Source: Ephydatia muelleri
Lineage: Eukaryota > Porifera > Demospongiae > Spongillida > Spongillidae
Direction: 5' to 3'
NCBI GenBank assembly: GCA_013339895.1
Contig: JABACO010000013.1
Coordinates: 5,009,823-5,073,822, forward strand
DNA: 64,000 bases
Shown here: positions 1 through 13,500 of the stretch, piece after piece
Layout of the letters: each line of letters begins with the position of its first letter
Numbering within the stretch: position 1 is the first letter of the stretch
Position numbers and translations under genes: made by a program
Notes under the pieces: generated by a model
What the model was told of the DNA's origin: nothing
The model's database searches: none
Seen by the model: the letters and a program-made list of their open reading frames with translations, nothing else

Positions 1-1769
1 CAGAAGCAAAGAAAATATCGCTGGATACTGGAACATGGTGTAAGAGTCTCCAGAAATATCTTTTGATCCCCAAATTGAAAAGATTGCTCCAATCAGGGGT
101 CCAAAAGTAAAACCAAGAGAAAATGCAATCCCTACTAGAGCCTACATGGAGATATTAATGTTAAAAACAATGATAATAAATAAATTATTCATATATGTAC
201 TTGTTATGAAGCTGACATACTGAGGAAAAATTGTGCACAATACCAAATATGTCAAGGTTAATTTTCATTATAACTGATGAAATAGAAACAAGAAACAATC
301 AAGTCTAAACATGCAAATACAAAGGTAAAGCATTAAACATGCAACTTACCATTCCCTTGGATCGAGATTGTCGGTTGGTGACATCTGTCACACTAGCAAT
401 TACAATTCCAACATTGCCTTTTGACAAACCGCCAATAATACGACAAATTAGAAATGCAGAAAAATCATATGAAATTGCCCAAACACCATAAGACATCAAG
501 GTACCAATCTGTTGAAATAATGTGCCTGGTTACATCATTGACTCACATGACTGACCAATGCAGTCAGTCTTACCATTGTAGCAAGCAGCAGTTGCCGTCT
601 ACCATAAACATCAGATAATGCTCCCAATATAGGAGATGATAAATATTGAAGAAAAGAAAACAATGCCCCAAGGAGCCCTGCAAAAAAGACATTCTCAATG
701 CAGATTTTCCCATCATTACAGGCTATAGCCAAAGGAGTGCAATTTGATTTCCCCCCTCATCCCTGCACCCAATAAAACAAAATGCCATCAAGAAGTTTTG
801 CTGAAGTGCAGTTGTTACGAGTGAATATCAATGTATAAATGGGGATTTTGGATTATCTATTTATTAGCTGATGATAGTATAATGTATGTGCTTGTCATGG
901 TACTCAAACTCAACATGACTAGTGAAAGCAAGAGATTATATCTGCATAGTGGCTCCCCAATTGGTTGTTAGGTTTGGGGAAAAAATTAGACTTTTGTCCT
1001 ACTGTACTTTTTTTTTTTCACTTCGAAATGCTTCAATTGGTACTGTACTGAAGTGCTTTCTGCAAAATTGGTATCATTCAGAAATTGTGCTTGGATAAAA
1101 CTTCAAAAGCTTAACTATGGTTGGGAAGAATCGTTGCACGCTTCCCATTCGATCGAACTTCCATTCCCCCTGTCAATCCACTCACTGTTTCACCCTCTAT
1201 TTGCACACCCCCATTCAAACACCTGTGAATGCACTAACTCTACAAGTAAAAAAAAGTAAACAATGTTGGACTGAAATAGAATCTCCCATCTTCTGGTCAA
1301 ACCAACATACCTCCCAGTAGTACCAAGTCGAATCTATCGGTGTGTGGTGCTCCTATAAATGAACCAAATGCAGTGCTCTTCTCCAGCATCCATTGATAAA
1401 TGCCACTCTATGGTGGAAGAAGATATTATCGTTGATGTTCAGATCAACCTTTGCAGTTTGGGTGGCTCATATATAATGACCATCACATACTGCAGTATGG
1501 GGAATTGGCCTTAGCTACTGTATTTACCATTGAACCGCACATTGCTAAAGATATTTAGATATAGCAGCGACATTCAAGCGTGTAATGTTTACCCAAGCAC
1601 CTTTATTGTGTACCTTATCGTGCTGATGATAGTATTCTAAAAGAGATGGCATCAGTGGTAGTATCACGGTAAAACCCAATAGATCCAGAATAAGAGACGC
1701 GAAGAGAATAGTGAGAGTACGCTTCTGACTTTCTCTAGCCTCCTTTTCCACGGTTGCGTCCTTCATCAT
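1..1769 (-). CDS. MFSD10: MFSD10-like major facilitator transporter (5' exons; 3' end outside window)
   Basis: This is a multi-pass membrane transporter of the major facilitator superfamily, closest by my reading to MFSD10/TETRAN, a proposed organic anion efflux protein. Five exons can be joined on the minus strand: 1593-1769, 1311-1407, 574-677, 350-508 and 141 to the window edge. GT/AG boundaries and phases agree for the first two. The start chosen is the first of two adjacent Met codons (1769); an in-frame upstream Met at 1865 is possible. The first membrane segment reads LDLLGFTVILPLMPSLLE. The MFS motif A is GALSDVYGRRQLLL. A later exon has IIGGLSKGNVGIVIASVTD, matching the MFSD10 stretch after helix 4, and the last visible exon continues with GIAFSLGFTFGPLIGA. 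The C-terminal half is missing only because the window ends. Substrate is not inferable. The MFSD10 call is strong against other MFS families because of the SKGNV block. Confidence 0.85.
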
Positions 1770-2738
1770 CGTTTTCAGAATACCCGTGTTGCTGATTAAG
1801 TTATTTCTACATAAGAAGTGCCCGCAAAAATTTATTTTTGGCAAAAGAAACCTAGCACACCGCAAAAATTTATTCTGCTTGTTACAGTGCTACGTAACCC
1901 AATGGCTATTGGCGTCGCTGAAGCGACAGGTTCGAATGCAATTGGTGATCGATGGGGGGGATGTTATTACTGCCATCCATACATATAGGGGTGTGTACGA
2001 TTTTTCAAAGGAATAGCCCATTGTATATAAATATGAATCAATTTGAATCGCGTGGCGAATAATACTGTACCCAGTCATGCTTAGTAACTACCGTCGCGTT
2101 CCGTCAGTTTGGTAGTACAGCTCTCCATTCGCAGCCCACCCCATTACCACCGTGGGCCCCAGACAATAATAGATGTCATAGACCCGCCTACCCATATGTC
2201 TTGCCACCTAATGACATCATGTTGGCGGCAATTAAATATCCATTATGCTAGCCACTCCCTATCTATTGATCCCCAACCCCTCAGGACATAATATTCCACC
2301 CCCAAGACACCATTAATTGCCATGTAAGTTGGAATAGCACAATATAGTTTTTGTGTACTAGGTTTCCTACTTTGGTAGAAATCAGGATTCGACACCATTT
2401 TACCTACATCATATCATCTACAGGTACCTTACATGTTTCATCCTGCATGTCTTAAATTGAGTGAAGTAGCAGATATATTAAATAAACATAATTTTAAATA
2501 TAAAATAAATTTATTTGCACAGACAATCTACATATGGGATCATTTGAAAAGGGACCTAATGCATGCATTATAGAATTTCCAGTATGCGCAATAGAAATGT
2601 CACGCTTGCATTGAAATGTATGGCTAATTATAAATTCAGAGCCTTACAGCTCCATGAGAGATACTCAGATTCTCAGTGTGTTATGTGTAGAGGATATTTC
2701 ATTATTATTATTATTATTATTGTCTTTAATGTGTAAAT
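1770..2738. other. Intergenic, no gene seen
   Basis: This is the upstream flank of the MFSD10-like gene and presumably holds its promoter. Short ORFs on both strands show no family resemblance and no splice-consistent partners. It ends in an ATT trinucleotide run (about 2700-2721) just before the foldback element. Confidence 0.5.
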
Positions 2739-3548
2739 GGGACAGTTCACGAGAAAATTGCACCACTCATATATTATAAAAATGTTATAAAAATGCATCA
2801 CGTTTGCATCGCTATAACTTCCCAACGATTAACGCTATCGACATCCTATTTTCACCACTTCATACTACACCATTTCTCTACAGTAAAATGCATTTTGGAG
2901 TCTTGGACTATATCCGTGCCGACGTTCCTACGTGCGATACCCCCTGGGGTTCAAAACCACCATATCTTCGTGTAGGAGCGGTCAAATTCGGTATGTAGGT
3001 AGAGAGGTCCTATACCTATCGATTTGTTCTGTTCGTTAATTTTTATGCCATCTGTTACGGAGATACAGTTGAATAAACTACGTGCACGTTTTCCCGCTTG
3101 ATTCGCGCCAATGTAATAATCCCCGCCTCCCCATACATTGAGCGGAGCGCAATTTGCCCAAATCATTGGCGCGAAACGAGCGCGAAAATGTGCACGTAGT
3201 TTGTTCAACTGTATCTCCGTAACGGATTGCATAAAAATTAACGAACAGTACAAATAGATAGATATAGGACCTCTCCACCTACAAACCGAATTTGAAGCGA
3301 TTTGATTACTCCTACACGAAGATATGGTAGTTTTGAACCCCAGGGGGTATCGCACGTAGGAACGTCGGCACGGATATAGTCCAAGACTCCAAAATGCATT
3401 TTACTGTAGAGAAATGGTGTAGTATGGAGTGGTGAAAATAGGATGTCGATAGCGTTAATCGTTGGGAAGTTATAGCGATGCAAACGTGATGCATTTTTAT
3501 AACATTTTTATAATATATGAGTGGTGCAATTTTCTCGTGAACTGTCCC
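2739..3548. mobile_element. Foldback (long inverted repeat) MITE-like element
   Basis: The two ends are GGGACAGTTCACGAG and its reverse complement, and almost the whole 810 bp folds on itself. The left arm (about 2739-3108) and right arm (about 3160-3548) are near-identical inverted copies, differing by scattered substitutions. The centre contains a short stretch rich in CCCCGCCTCCCC. The flanking bases AAAT occur immediately outside both ends, which fits a 4-bp target duplication. No transposase ORF is present; the ORFs inside (for example 2951-3355 minus) are mirror images caused by the palindrome. The family is unknown and mobilisation would need a transposase from elsewhere. Confidence 0.8.
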
Positions 3549-4401
3549 AAATATTACATACATAAATTTTTATTTATTATTATTATTATTATTTCGTACT
3601 TTTAGAATATCAAAAAAATTGAAATCTTGAATAAAGATTTCTTTTCGTGGACAGTCCCATATTCTTTTTTATGAAGAGATCGTCATGGAGAGTGTTTTAT
3701 TGAGTGTTATTTATAGGGCTGGGTTTAGCATATGGAGCACTAATATTGACATACACAGAAGAAGTCTGAGCAGTTGGAAAAAAATCTCACTCAAACCTTA
3801 ATTAGTCACCATCAGTTTAAAATAGTTACTAATGTATCCCCAATTGATTGTAAATATGTTGTCCTATGTTTCCATTAGAGTGGATATGCAACTATAGAGT
3901 ACCCATTCTCTTCGGGGGACTGAGCACACACACACCCTCCCGGCAAAAGTCTGGCACAGGCCTGGCTGGACTAGGTTTCTGCATGCCTAAATTGCAATTG
4001 ACCAATCACATTTTTTACACTATAGTTTAGTCTATAACCCACCTTGTACAGCCAATTTCAATTTCAGGGTCAAATTGTAGGAGGGGGTGCCAAAAGGAAA
4101 GGTGCAGGAGGGGGGGAACCCTCCTGCCTCGCAAGTGTTGGGAGAGTGCTGTAACTCTGCTCATCAAGGTAAGGGGCACAAATCTTCTCAGAAGCCAGCA
4201 CATTTTGGACTTGAACTGATTTGGTTTAAAACTTTAATCATTGTTAGGATCTATTGAGTATTGTCCATTAATATGTATACTACGAAGTCATAATGTTTGT
4301 AAAGGATTCATGACCATCATTCCAGGGGGAGTTTTAATAAGGGCCCCACCCTACCCCTCATCAATTTCTTACCCTTCTTCATTAATTCTATACCTATTCT
4401 T

Positions 4402-4436
<35 letters not shown>

Positions 4437-5294
4437 TATCAGGTGAAGAAGAGGAGCTCCAATAATTGGTATTAAATTTTACCAGCACTGCAAGTTCAAA
4501 GGGCATACAGTACCACAGTGATGAAGCTTGCTAATGCCAGAGGTCAGTAAAGATGCACAGCCAGTGCAACTATGATACAAGGGTGTACAAAGATATGGAC
4601 TTCTATACAAATTGACAGCTCATGGATGTATTCATATAGGGAAGGTTTGAATTTTATTTAAAGGAACTTATACTGAGCATTCACTGTCATGGCTAACGAT
4701 TCTTAAAGGTGGTTCACCAATGCAAATTCAGAAAGGGCATTCAATGCACCCAAATTGATTTGACACATCACAAATTGACTAAGTACTCATTACAGTACTA
4801 GAGTTGCATATGGTAGCATGTTAAAAGCTGAAGTTAAATTTGCAATAGAGTCATGCAGTTTATATATTTCAATCTTTCATGCAAATTGTCCAGCCTCCTA
4901 ATCACTGTAACTGAACATTTGGATGTGAGAGAAAGTGTACAAGCAATCGTATAGAGGTTAGGAAAAGTACACACAACTTATTCAGACTCGTACATGATGA
5001 GGTTTATAATTTATCAGACCTACATCTTAGAATTTCTACTATTATGCGAATGTTGTCAAATGCAAGTGATATTAGAAAATTTCCACTTGAAATTATTATT
5101 ACAATACTGAACGAAGAGTGAAGGAAAATAATTGGACAAGAGAGAAATCAACAGTTGAATGCACAAAATATTATGTATCTCTTTTTTTTTCTTCACACAA
5201 AAATAATAACACCTTGTTGAATTGATTCCGTAATAGAAATTATGGAAGTGAGTAATAGTTGTTAATGGTTAACTAAAATACTTGAAAACATCTT
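3549..5294. other. Intergenic with simple repeats
   Basis: This is the downstream flank of the Bar-like homeobox gene. It has ATT trinucleotide runs near 3575-3592 and a CA dinucleotide tract at about 4407-4434. An ORF at 4241-4465 plus runs through the CA tract and is not credible as a gene. I see nothing else. Confidence 0.45.
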
Positions 5295-6493
5295 TTACGG
5301 TGAAGGGGGAGTTGGGAGTGCTCTCTGCCATTCAACGTATGCTTGCGACGGATTGACTTCATCGTTATAAAAGGAGTGAGTGTAGCACGGTGATGGAGAA
5401 ATTGGGGTCAACATTCCATTATAAGGAGCTGAATGTGTGCGAGGTAAATACGGGGGTTGTCTCGTCATGGAGTGTGTGGACAATGCTCCTAGCATAGCAG
5501 GTGGCGAACTAAGTTGCATTTGAAATGATGCTTCCATTGATGGTGACTGCTGTGGTGACCTAATGTTCGGTCCATATGGATAATACAAACTGTTCTCTGG
5601 CTTATACTGCATCGGAACATAGAATGGTGTCACTCCACGATACACAAATGATCCATAAGGTGAGTATTTGGGTGATTTCATTTCCATCTCTGTCTCTTCA
5701 GACTGCCTTTTGTATTTCATTCTCCTATTTTGGAACCATGTTTTCACTTGCATGTCAGAAAGTTTAAGTTTTTCTGCTAGTTCACCTCTCTCTGCTGAAG
5801 AAAGATACTTTTTGTCTTGAAATTTTTTTTCCAATTCAGCAACTTGTTCTCGAGAAAAGGCTGTCCTCGCTTTCTTTCTTCTAGTCAAAAGGTCGTCCTC
5901 AGCATCATTTCCACTTGTACTAGATGTGGACTCTGAAATGAAAAGCAAGTAACTTAGTGCTGGCAAATGTGGTCAAGGCTTTGAATAAAATTCTATACAG
6001 TACAAAACCTCTCAGAGTAAAATCAATGTGACTTACATGTGCGTATATATGATATGTATATATTGCATATAAAATGTACATATGTCATGCGGGAACATTT
6101 AATATCACTTGTAAGAATGACTACTAAAACATGTGATTCAATTTTAGTGGGTTGTGATTTTTATTCAGTGACACATTCTGCCCTCATTTGCATGTGGTCC
6201 ATCACAATGTACCTCTGCCTTGTTCATATATCTCTGTTCCATCAGAAATCTGAAAGAGAGTGACAGTTCTAAGAAGAAAAATCCTATTGTGGGTCACTCA
6301 CCATGTCATCATGAGATGGGCCTGTGGTCAAGCTTAAAATATCATGGTTTTCCACTTTGGATGGTGGATACATGGTGTAGTGATCGGGTTGCTGTTGCTG
6401 CTCTATGACCTTTCGTGTAAGAAGGTTGTCTATTCTGAAAGATTGTTGGTTTGTTGATAGTAGAGGTTTTTTATCACCCCTGCAGTTGTCCAT
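5295..6493 (-). CDS. Bsx/BarH-like homeobox transcription factor
   Basis: This is a nuclear DNA-binding protein of the ANTP class. Two exons are supported: 6302-6493, starting MDNCRGDKK and ending at a GTGAGT donor, and about 5295-5930, entered through a tandem AGAG acceptor. Both are phase 0 and together give about 275 residues. Exon 1 carries [11 protein letters not shown], an Engrailed-homology-1 type repressor motif placed near the N-terminus, as in BSX and BARH proteins. The homeodomain lies at the start of exon 2, beginning [19 protein letters not shown] and ending [16 protein letters not shown]. It resembles BSX most ([22 protein letters not shown]). The long tail is rich in Pro, Ser and Tyr and ends PTPPSP. 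Homeodomain position 56 is Tyr rather than the usual Trp. Bar-like versus Bsx-like needs a tree, so no symbol is given. Confidence 0.9.
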
Positions 6494-7552
6494 GTTGCTG
6501 TCTAATTAGGGCTGATTGGAATTGAAAGGAAAATTTAGCAGTCATGTTCTGGTCAAAATAATCGGCCTAAATATTTACTATCAGTCTATGTACGCGATGT
6601 GTGCACATCCAACGGCAATGGAGGAGTAAACCCCTTTCAGGCACATGGCCACTGAAACATGCTAAAAAACAAACATAAATTCCCAATCATCACAATAATG
6701 CATCAGCCATGGCTGCTTTGAGAAACTAGTGAGTGCGGAACTAATTAGGATATCTATCGAATTGTCACTAAACCAACCACAAGCAACAAATGGCCTCACT
6801 CCTTATCACGTACGTGTTCACTGCACCATATGTCACAAGTGGAGCTCTTAGTAAGAAAGGATGTGCATAATTATTACCATATGTGATGATGGAAGGATGA
6901 TGGTCACCATTATTCTTGCGGGCTAGAGCAACAGTTTGTTGTATTGACATGGCTAAATAACTGCACACTGTGGTGGCGTGCAATTAATTAACGTTTATGT
7001 CTCGAAACATCAGATCTTAAACTAGTAACGTTAACGTAAAGAGAAGTTAGAGCACAGTGCTGCAGTAGACCTACTCTGGCTACATGTGCACGTGGTTGTG
7101 CCAGATCCTTTTCGTCTACGCCCCCACCACAAGGCAGCATACATCTACATGTACATGTAAATGTGCGGTACGTCAGCGCTTAACAAAAAGATGTGGAGCG
7201 CACTTAATTTAATAACGCCACACGATACAATGTGTAGAGACGTATTCGACAGTTATCATGCATTAACTCACCCAGCTTTATGCAGTTAGAACCTACCACA
7301 CTACTAGCGCCGAACTTCCAATATAAGCGACGCAATTGTATAACTCACACGCTTGAGTGAACAAGAATGTGAAGGAGTTGGTCTGTAGTGTAGTATCCAT
7401 CGAGGCATTCCTCTGGCAAACTACACCATCAGTTAACGTTTGTGAGGGCATATTGAGAACAGCAGACAGTTCATTAGTGATTGATATACTCATTAAAAAC
7501 AACTGTAAACTATTACAAGTATTAATTAAAATTAAGTTTCAAGAACATCTAA
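6494..7552. promoter_or_regulatory. Intergenic, presumed promoter of the Bar-like homeobox gene
   Basis: This is the 1.06 kb between the start of the homeobox gene and the stop of VPS8, both on the minus strand. It must hold the homeobox promoter and the VPS8 3' UTR. No ORF here has splice-consistent or family support. I could not identify a TATA box or named factor site with confidence. Confidence 0.35.
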
Positions 7553-10500
7553 TTATCGTCCATTTGTGCTTGGTGGTGCCAATCGCAATTCCATGTTGCC
7601 ACTCTAATAAAAGTTAATGAATAAAAGTTATCAATAAAATTACTGTACTTACATAACTATCAGCACTTCTGTATGACTGGTTGAATCTGAGCAAGTTTGA
7701 AAGTTGTGTTGAACTCAAACAACACTCAGTCTGCGTCTGAAATATAGCAGTCTCATAACAAACAGAAAAGAAAGATTGATACTAACCACTTTCTTTACTG
7801 GGTCGCTCCTCTGTGCCTGCAAAACATTGGTCATCAAATTAAAAACTGTCACTACTGAATGTGCAGTACATGGGAGAGCACTACATGCACATTCCCCTTC
7901 CCCCCCCCCCCCCCCCCCCCCACACACACACACATTCGTGTACAAGTGGAACCTATGCATGACTGCTGACAAAGCATACCAACAGATGGGGGGGGGGGGA
8001 ACTACAATGAGGACACAACACACATATGTGGGCATGTACGCATTTTTAGTGAACTGTACACTACACGAAAGGCCAACCTGATGAAACATGTGCCGCTTTG
8101 AGCGTGCCATAGTTGAAGAAGTTTTGTCACATATAGAGCACGATGCTCCAATTCCTGTCAGATCATCTCCATCATATCCAATACATGAGGTGTGGAACAG
8201 GTGACCACAACTATTCACAAAGCAATATACGCCACAGTGAAAGAAAGGCAGGTGAAATTTCAGCACAATGGCAAGAAACATCAATGCACAACAAATACCA
8301 CATCAGTACCTAAAAATAATCATACGATCTTGAATACCCTCCACTAGACTGCTGGAGCTGCGGGAGCAAACATTGCACTGTGTGGTCTTAGGAGAAATTC
8401 CTCTTTGTGCTTGACTATAGAGGTTCGCGAGCAATTCTTTAACATCATGAATCATGATGTGATTTGTTGTTTTTAGAAGGGTCTGAAAATAATATAAGAT
8501 TTACAAAATAATAAATCTGCAAAGGGTGATGATTTGTGTGTGTTGTGTGTGTGGTGTGTATGTGCATGTGTGTATGTGTGTATGTGTGTGTTTGCATTTT
8601 GGTGCATTTGTGTTGTTATGTAACTGGACTGTAACCTTTCCATTATTATATGTTAGTGAAACTAATTATGTAATTTTTTGAACATTAATAGGTTTTAGAT
8701 ATTAAAATGGCTGCTTAACAAAATTATGTATCCAAAATTTAAAGCTTAACATTTCTCGTCCTTTAATAGTTACATTTCTACAGTCAAGATGTGCTGTTCT
8801 ATCACACTGTTAGTGAGCTTAGGAAGTGCACATTATAAAGATACACACTGATGAAGAATGCAAGCTGATCTGTTCAAACTGCAAAACACTCTATGAAACT
8901 TTTGTTGCGAGTGAGATGTTATCAGTGTACATACAAACCTCAGTAAATATACACAAGTACAGATAAGCATCATAAGCTGAAGGGCACATATAGTATAACA
9001 ACGCCTAGTACAGCATATACCAACTAGTGACGGTCCAGGAGACCAACAAACATTGTCTGCCAATTGTTTAGACGTACCTCTTTCAATGTTTGGGTTATTT
9101 CATATCAAGTCACTCAAAAATTGGACACTATATTCCAACTTCCCATATATTGTTCACCTTCACAAACAAAAAGGCTCGTGACTTATAACTAAATTGTTAC
9201 TCACATAGTTTACTATAATGCTATGAATATAAATTTTGCTAAGCTATGTCTTAGTCCTTGCTATATATGCTGTGCAATGTTCTTGGTATCAAAAGATTTG
9301 TATTTTAAAGCTCTATATGTTGGTCATAATTACTGATAAGTTATTAATGATTATTATAGCACTTTTTTTGAATTGCAAGATCAGAACATAGCAGTGCTTA
9401 AAAAAATTTGCGACAGGCATTGTTAGGGTTTAGCAAAAAATAATTTTTAAATACAATATAGCCATCCTTGACCACCCTTGTTAGTTGCTTTTTTACGGAT
9501 CTGTTTACATACGTCTCTTAGTGGGGTTGTATACTTGATGCAGTAAGAAACCTGACAAATCTTGCATAATATTACTGGGCTTGTTGCATACATGTAAGGT
9601 TTGTCAGTTTCCTAGTACATCAATTATGCAACTCCACTAAGAGACATATGTAAACGACCTGAACTATGTGAGTAACAATATATTAAAAGACATGGGAAGT
9701 TGGAACTACTTCTGAAACATAGTGTACAATTTTTGAGTGACTTCAGTGAAATGACCATTTGTCTATGTCATAGCTACGTTGCCATTTCTTCATACACAGC
9801 AGGTGAAAACTGCTAAAAATAAATCTTGTCTTTCTGCCAGCTTGGGTAAGCCCATTTTTAAGCAAAACCAATCCCAATCAAATGATGAGATGTTGATTTT
9901 ACCAACATTAAGTCAATGAAACATATCAGCCACTCATCGTGTATGCAAGTTAACTGTACCTCTTCATAATTGTAATTGTCAAGCATCTCCATAACATAAG
10001 GCTTAATGTCCTTGAAATGGCCAGATTCATGGACTGGATCCTACATAGGAGTGGAGGTAAATCACTCGTGAAAGCGGGAGGTCATATGCATTCTGTGGTA
10101 CAATGATCTGTTCTGGTAGGATGCATTTGTGTAGGAGTATTACAGACACAATGTTCCCATATCTGTCTAGCACTACAAGTGTTATCAATAGCACACCATG
10201 GTTGACAGGACAGGCTTCTTGTGATATAACCATACATGACAGAATATGTCATGCATTTAGACTGACCTGCATGATTTTTAACAAAATATCCTGAAGACTG
10301 ATATAACCGAGCATGCTTTCAAGCACATCTGAAACTGACTTCTTGTACACTTCAAAGGAAGCAAGCATCACACCAAATTAATAAAACAAAATGCTCTAAC
10401 TTTCTGACAGTTGCTCATTGACAGGACTTTCATGTTGCAGGCCTTGAACCAGATCAAATACAGAAAACCACATTGACTGCAGAAATGAACACAAATTTAT

Positions 10501-13500
10501 TATCGCACAGTCCACAGTCCTCTGTAACATAAACAATACCTGTTTGTTCCTTTCCTCAACTTTTCCTGAATTCCTTTGACAAAACTGTATTAAATTCTGA
10601 AGGACAGCTTGAACCTTTTCCACTCTTTGTGCAAAATCTACATGTAGATGAAGAATCGGTGCACCCATGTAAAATATACTTAAGGTATCTCCAATGACAC
10701 ATTTATTTTATCTCTATAATCATTGTGTTGGCTGTCAAACATTCAGGAGCCAAAAGTGGAGTATAGGAATATTTAGGGTGTATAAAGAAGTGTACCTGAA
10801 GTGTATATTCCACCTACCCAACACGATACAAGATTGTCTAGCAGGAATAATTGCCACACTTTCTCTTGATAAAGGAAAACAAAGGCCACTCTAGTAAACA
10901 ATGTACTGTATATTTGAACCCATTGTTTAATTCCTCAATCTTGGGCCACTAGTGAACATATATTTTAGACTGCAATCTCAAACAACAAGCATAAATGTGG
11001 CAGGAACCCATTTGAAGATAATTCACCTGGGCCTGAAGTTGCTTCTTGGGAGTACTTGTTTTTGATGTCATCAAGCTCCATTTTCATTTCCTGAAAACAA
11101 ATTGCAATACTTACATACAAAATACAATTATCTATATAAATGAACAGATAAAAAGCAAGAAAATGCAACACAGTACAATTGAAGTAGCAATAATCTCTAA
11201 TCCAGTAAGTATTTGCAATTAAAAACTACACAATGAAAGTGTATTATGTACAAATATATATGTAGTCCACTTTATGACTAATTTTGCACACACAGTACAC
11301 ATATTATCTACATGCGTAAAGTAGAGTGCACATTATTAGTGACATTTAAATCCCACTTACCTCTTGAATAAGCTTAAATGCTCCTATTATGTCACCAGTC
11401 CTTTCCAAAAGATAAGCAGTAGCATCCACAATATGTGCTTTTACACATATCTTGCATGGAAAGTAATTGTTATGTTATTATAGTCAAGCAAATAACACAC
11501 AACATACAAATGTACATACCAATGTCACAAAACAGTACATAGGAAAGTTCCAAAATGCAGAATGATGAACACTTTTAACTTACATCCAACGCTTCTTCTA
11601 GCCTATAGTTGTCATAGGACTTAAGAAAACTGTAGACTGAATCAGGTTCAAACTTGCACAGGAGCTCAATATATCGTTCAGCTATATGGAAATATGGGCC
11701 TTGTATTTCCTGTTTGGACAGGTACCTAATAAAACAAATCACATGTTCAATAAAGTGACAAGAATTACACACACAGTTTTCTACCTGGGGTCAAATATGC
11801 CCTGCAAGAATTGGTACTGTACTTCCTCATTGGCTTGAAGCTTGCCACATAACTCCTCCAACTCCAGAGGGAAATCGAACACGATAAGTCGAGCTGTCTC
11901 CTTAATGTTTGTTGATATCAGGAGCTGCAAGAAATGAATGCACTTTTAACCACTGGTATTTACTACTTATACAATATATTATATATGTATGTAGTCCAAA
12001 TACCTGAAAATTCTCAACAACTGCTTTGGCAACCTCCTCTCTATCACCTTCCGTATATTGCTCGTCTGTCATAACATTGTGGATGAAGTTGAAAGCTTGG
12101 GGCTATATGTCCAAAATAGAGACAACACAGTGAGACACTAGGCTGCATGACATGTAGCTTTTAAAGGTAGCACAAACCCGTCTTGGTGCATCCTCCAAAT
12201 AGCAAGACAGAACTTTAACAAACTGTCGCCTCTTATCGTACAGTAATTCACACAGTCTAAAGCTGAAAACAAGACAAGACAAAAATGAGGATGATTTTCT
12301 GGCATTGGTATGGCTCATAGTTACAATTTTGCTCCATGGGCCATTATGAGAAGTCTCTCTTCATCGAACTTCTGTAAAACACCTGAATGCCAGAGTTCAA
12401 TAAGTGCCTATGATAGGTACCCAGATTGACCAATGAATAGAAAGCTACATGCTTAATAAAATTACTTGCTGTCTTTCTTCATTGATGATCTCCTCATCTG
12501 CCCTTGTGATGTATTCAAGGACCTGTGTTTTAACACATATGCATATTATATGTACACACATCTGGCTGTTGTTACTACTGGATTCAGATTTTAAATGCAA
12601 ATTTTGACGGTTCTGGTTGAAATCAAAAATGCTACAAATTTTTTAAATATCTCCTCAATGTACTAGACACCATAAGCAAAAGCCACACTGCATCACAGAC
12701 TCTGTTTCAAATACAGTATCAATAAATAATTTATATATCTTTATACTAATTTGTCATACTTACTTGATCATAAACATGTTCGTCAACTCTGATGCTATCC
12801 CTGTGCTTAGATCCTTGCCTTGCAAGAAATGTGAAAAGTGACCCAACCTGGGATGGCTATACAGAAAAACAATGCATAATTTGTTAGATATTTATATTTT
12901 AAAAAGCACAGTAACAGCACCAAATCAGAATGCATGCAACACATCAAAAGCGAAATAAATTTAGTGATAGGCAAAATTGAGTTTCAGTTGTGGAGCTGCA
13001 TCAGACACAGGAAACAACGAATAATATTTGAATTCACTGTTCTACATGTAAGTACTGCTAGGAATATATTGATCTATGGAAATAGGTCAGACTGACCATT
13101 GTGCAGCAATACACAGAAATCCAACCTGACATGTATGTGGAATGCCTTGTCGTTGGACATATATAGGCTTGTAACAGTAGAATTCAGACAGTGTTTCAGG
13201 AAGGCTGATTAACTTAAAAGCTATCCACCATACGTACATTAATAATATAACAAAATCATCAATATTGCAAAATTTATTTGCCAATAGTTGCCTATAGTCT
13301 CAAGTGTAAATCTAATTATTCAATTACTACATGTACATGTACATACATGAATACATGTACAAGAGTATATAAGAAAGGAACGTTTTTGATTTGTTTGATA
13401 ATGCTATGTGTGCACCCACCGTTTCTCAAATCTATATTATTACCTTAACAAGCAAGATGACATGACATGCTAATGTGTACGTACAGAAAATGTGTGCTGC

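Noticed and set aside
2951-3563. Several ORFs up to 134 codons sharing the same peptides on both strands
   Set aside because: They are mirror reading frames created by the foldback arms.
7715-8284. 189-codon minus ORF at the 3' end of VPS8
   Set aside because: Only the part with GHLFHTSC to CSIC is a VPS8 exon. The rest reads through an intron containing the poly-C run.
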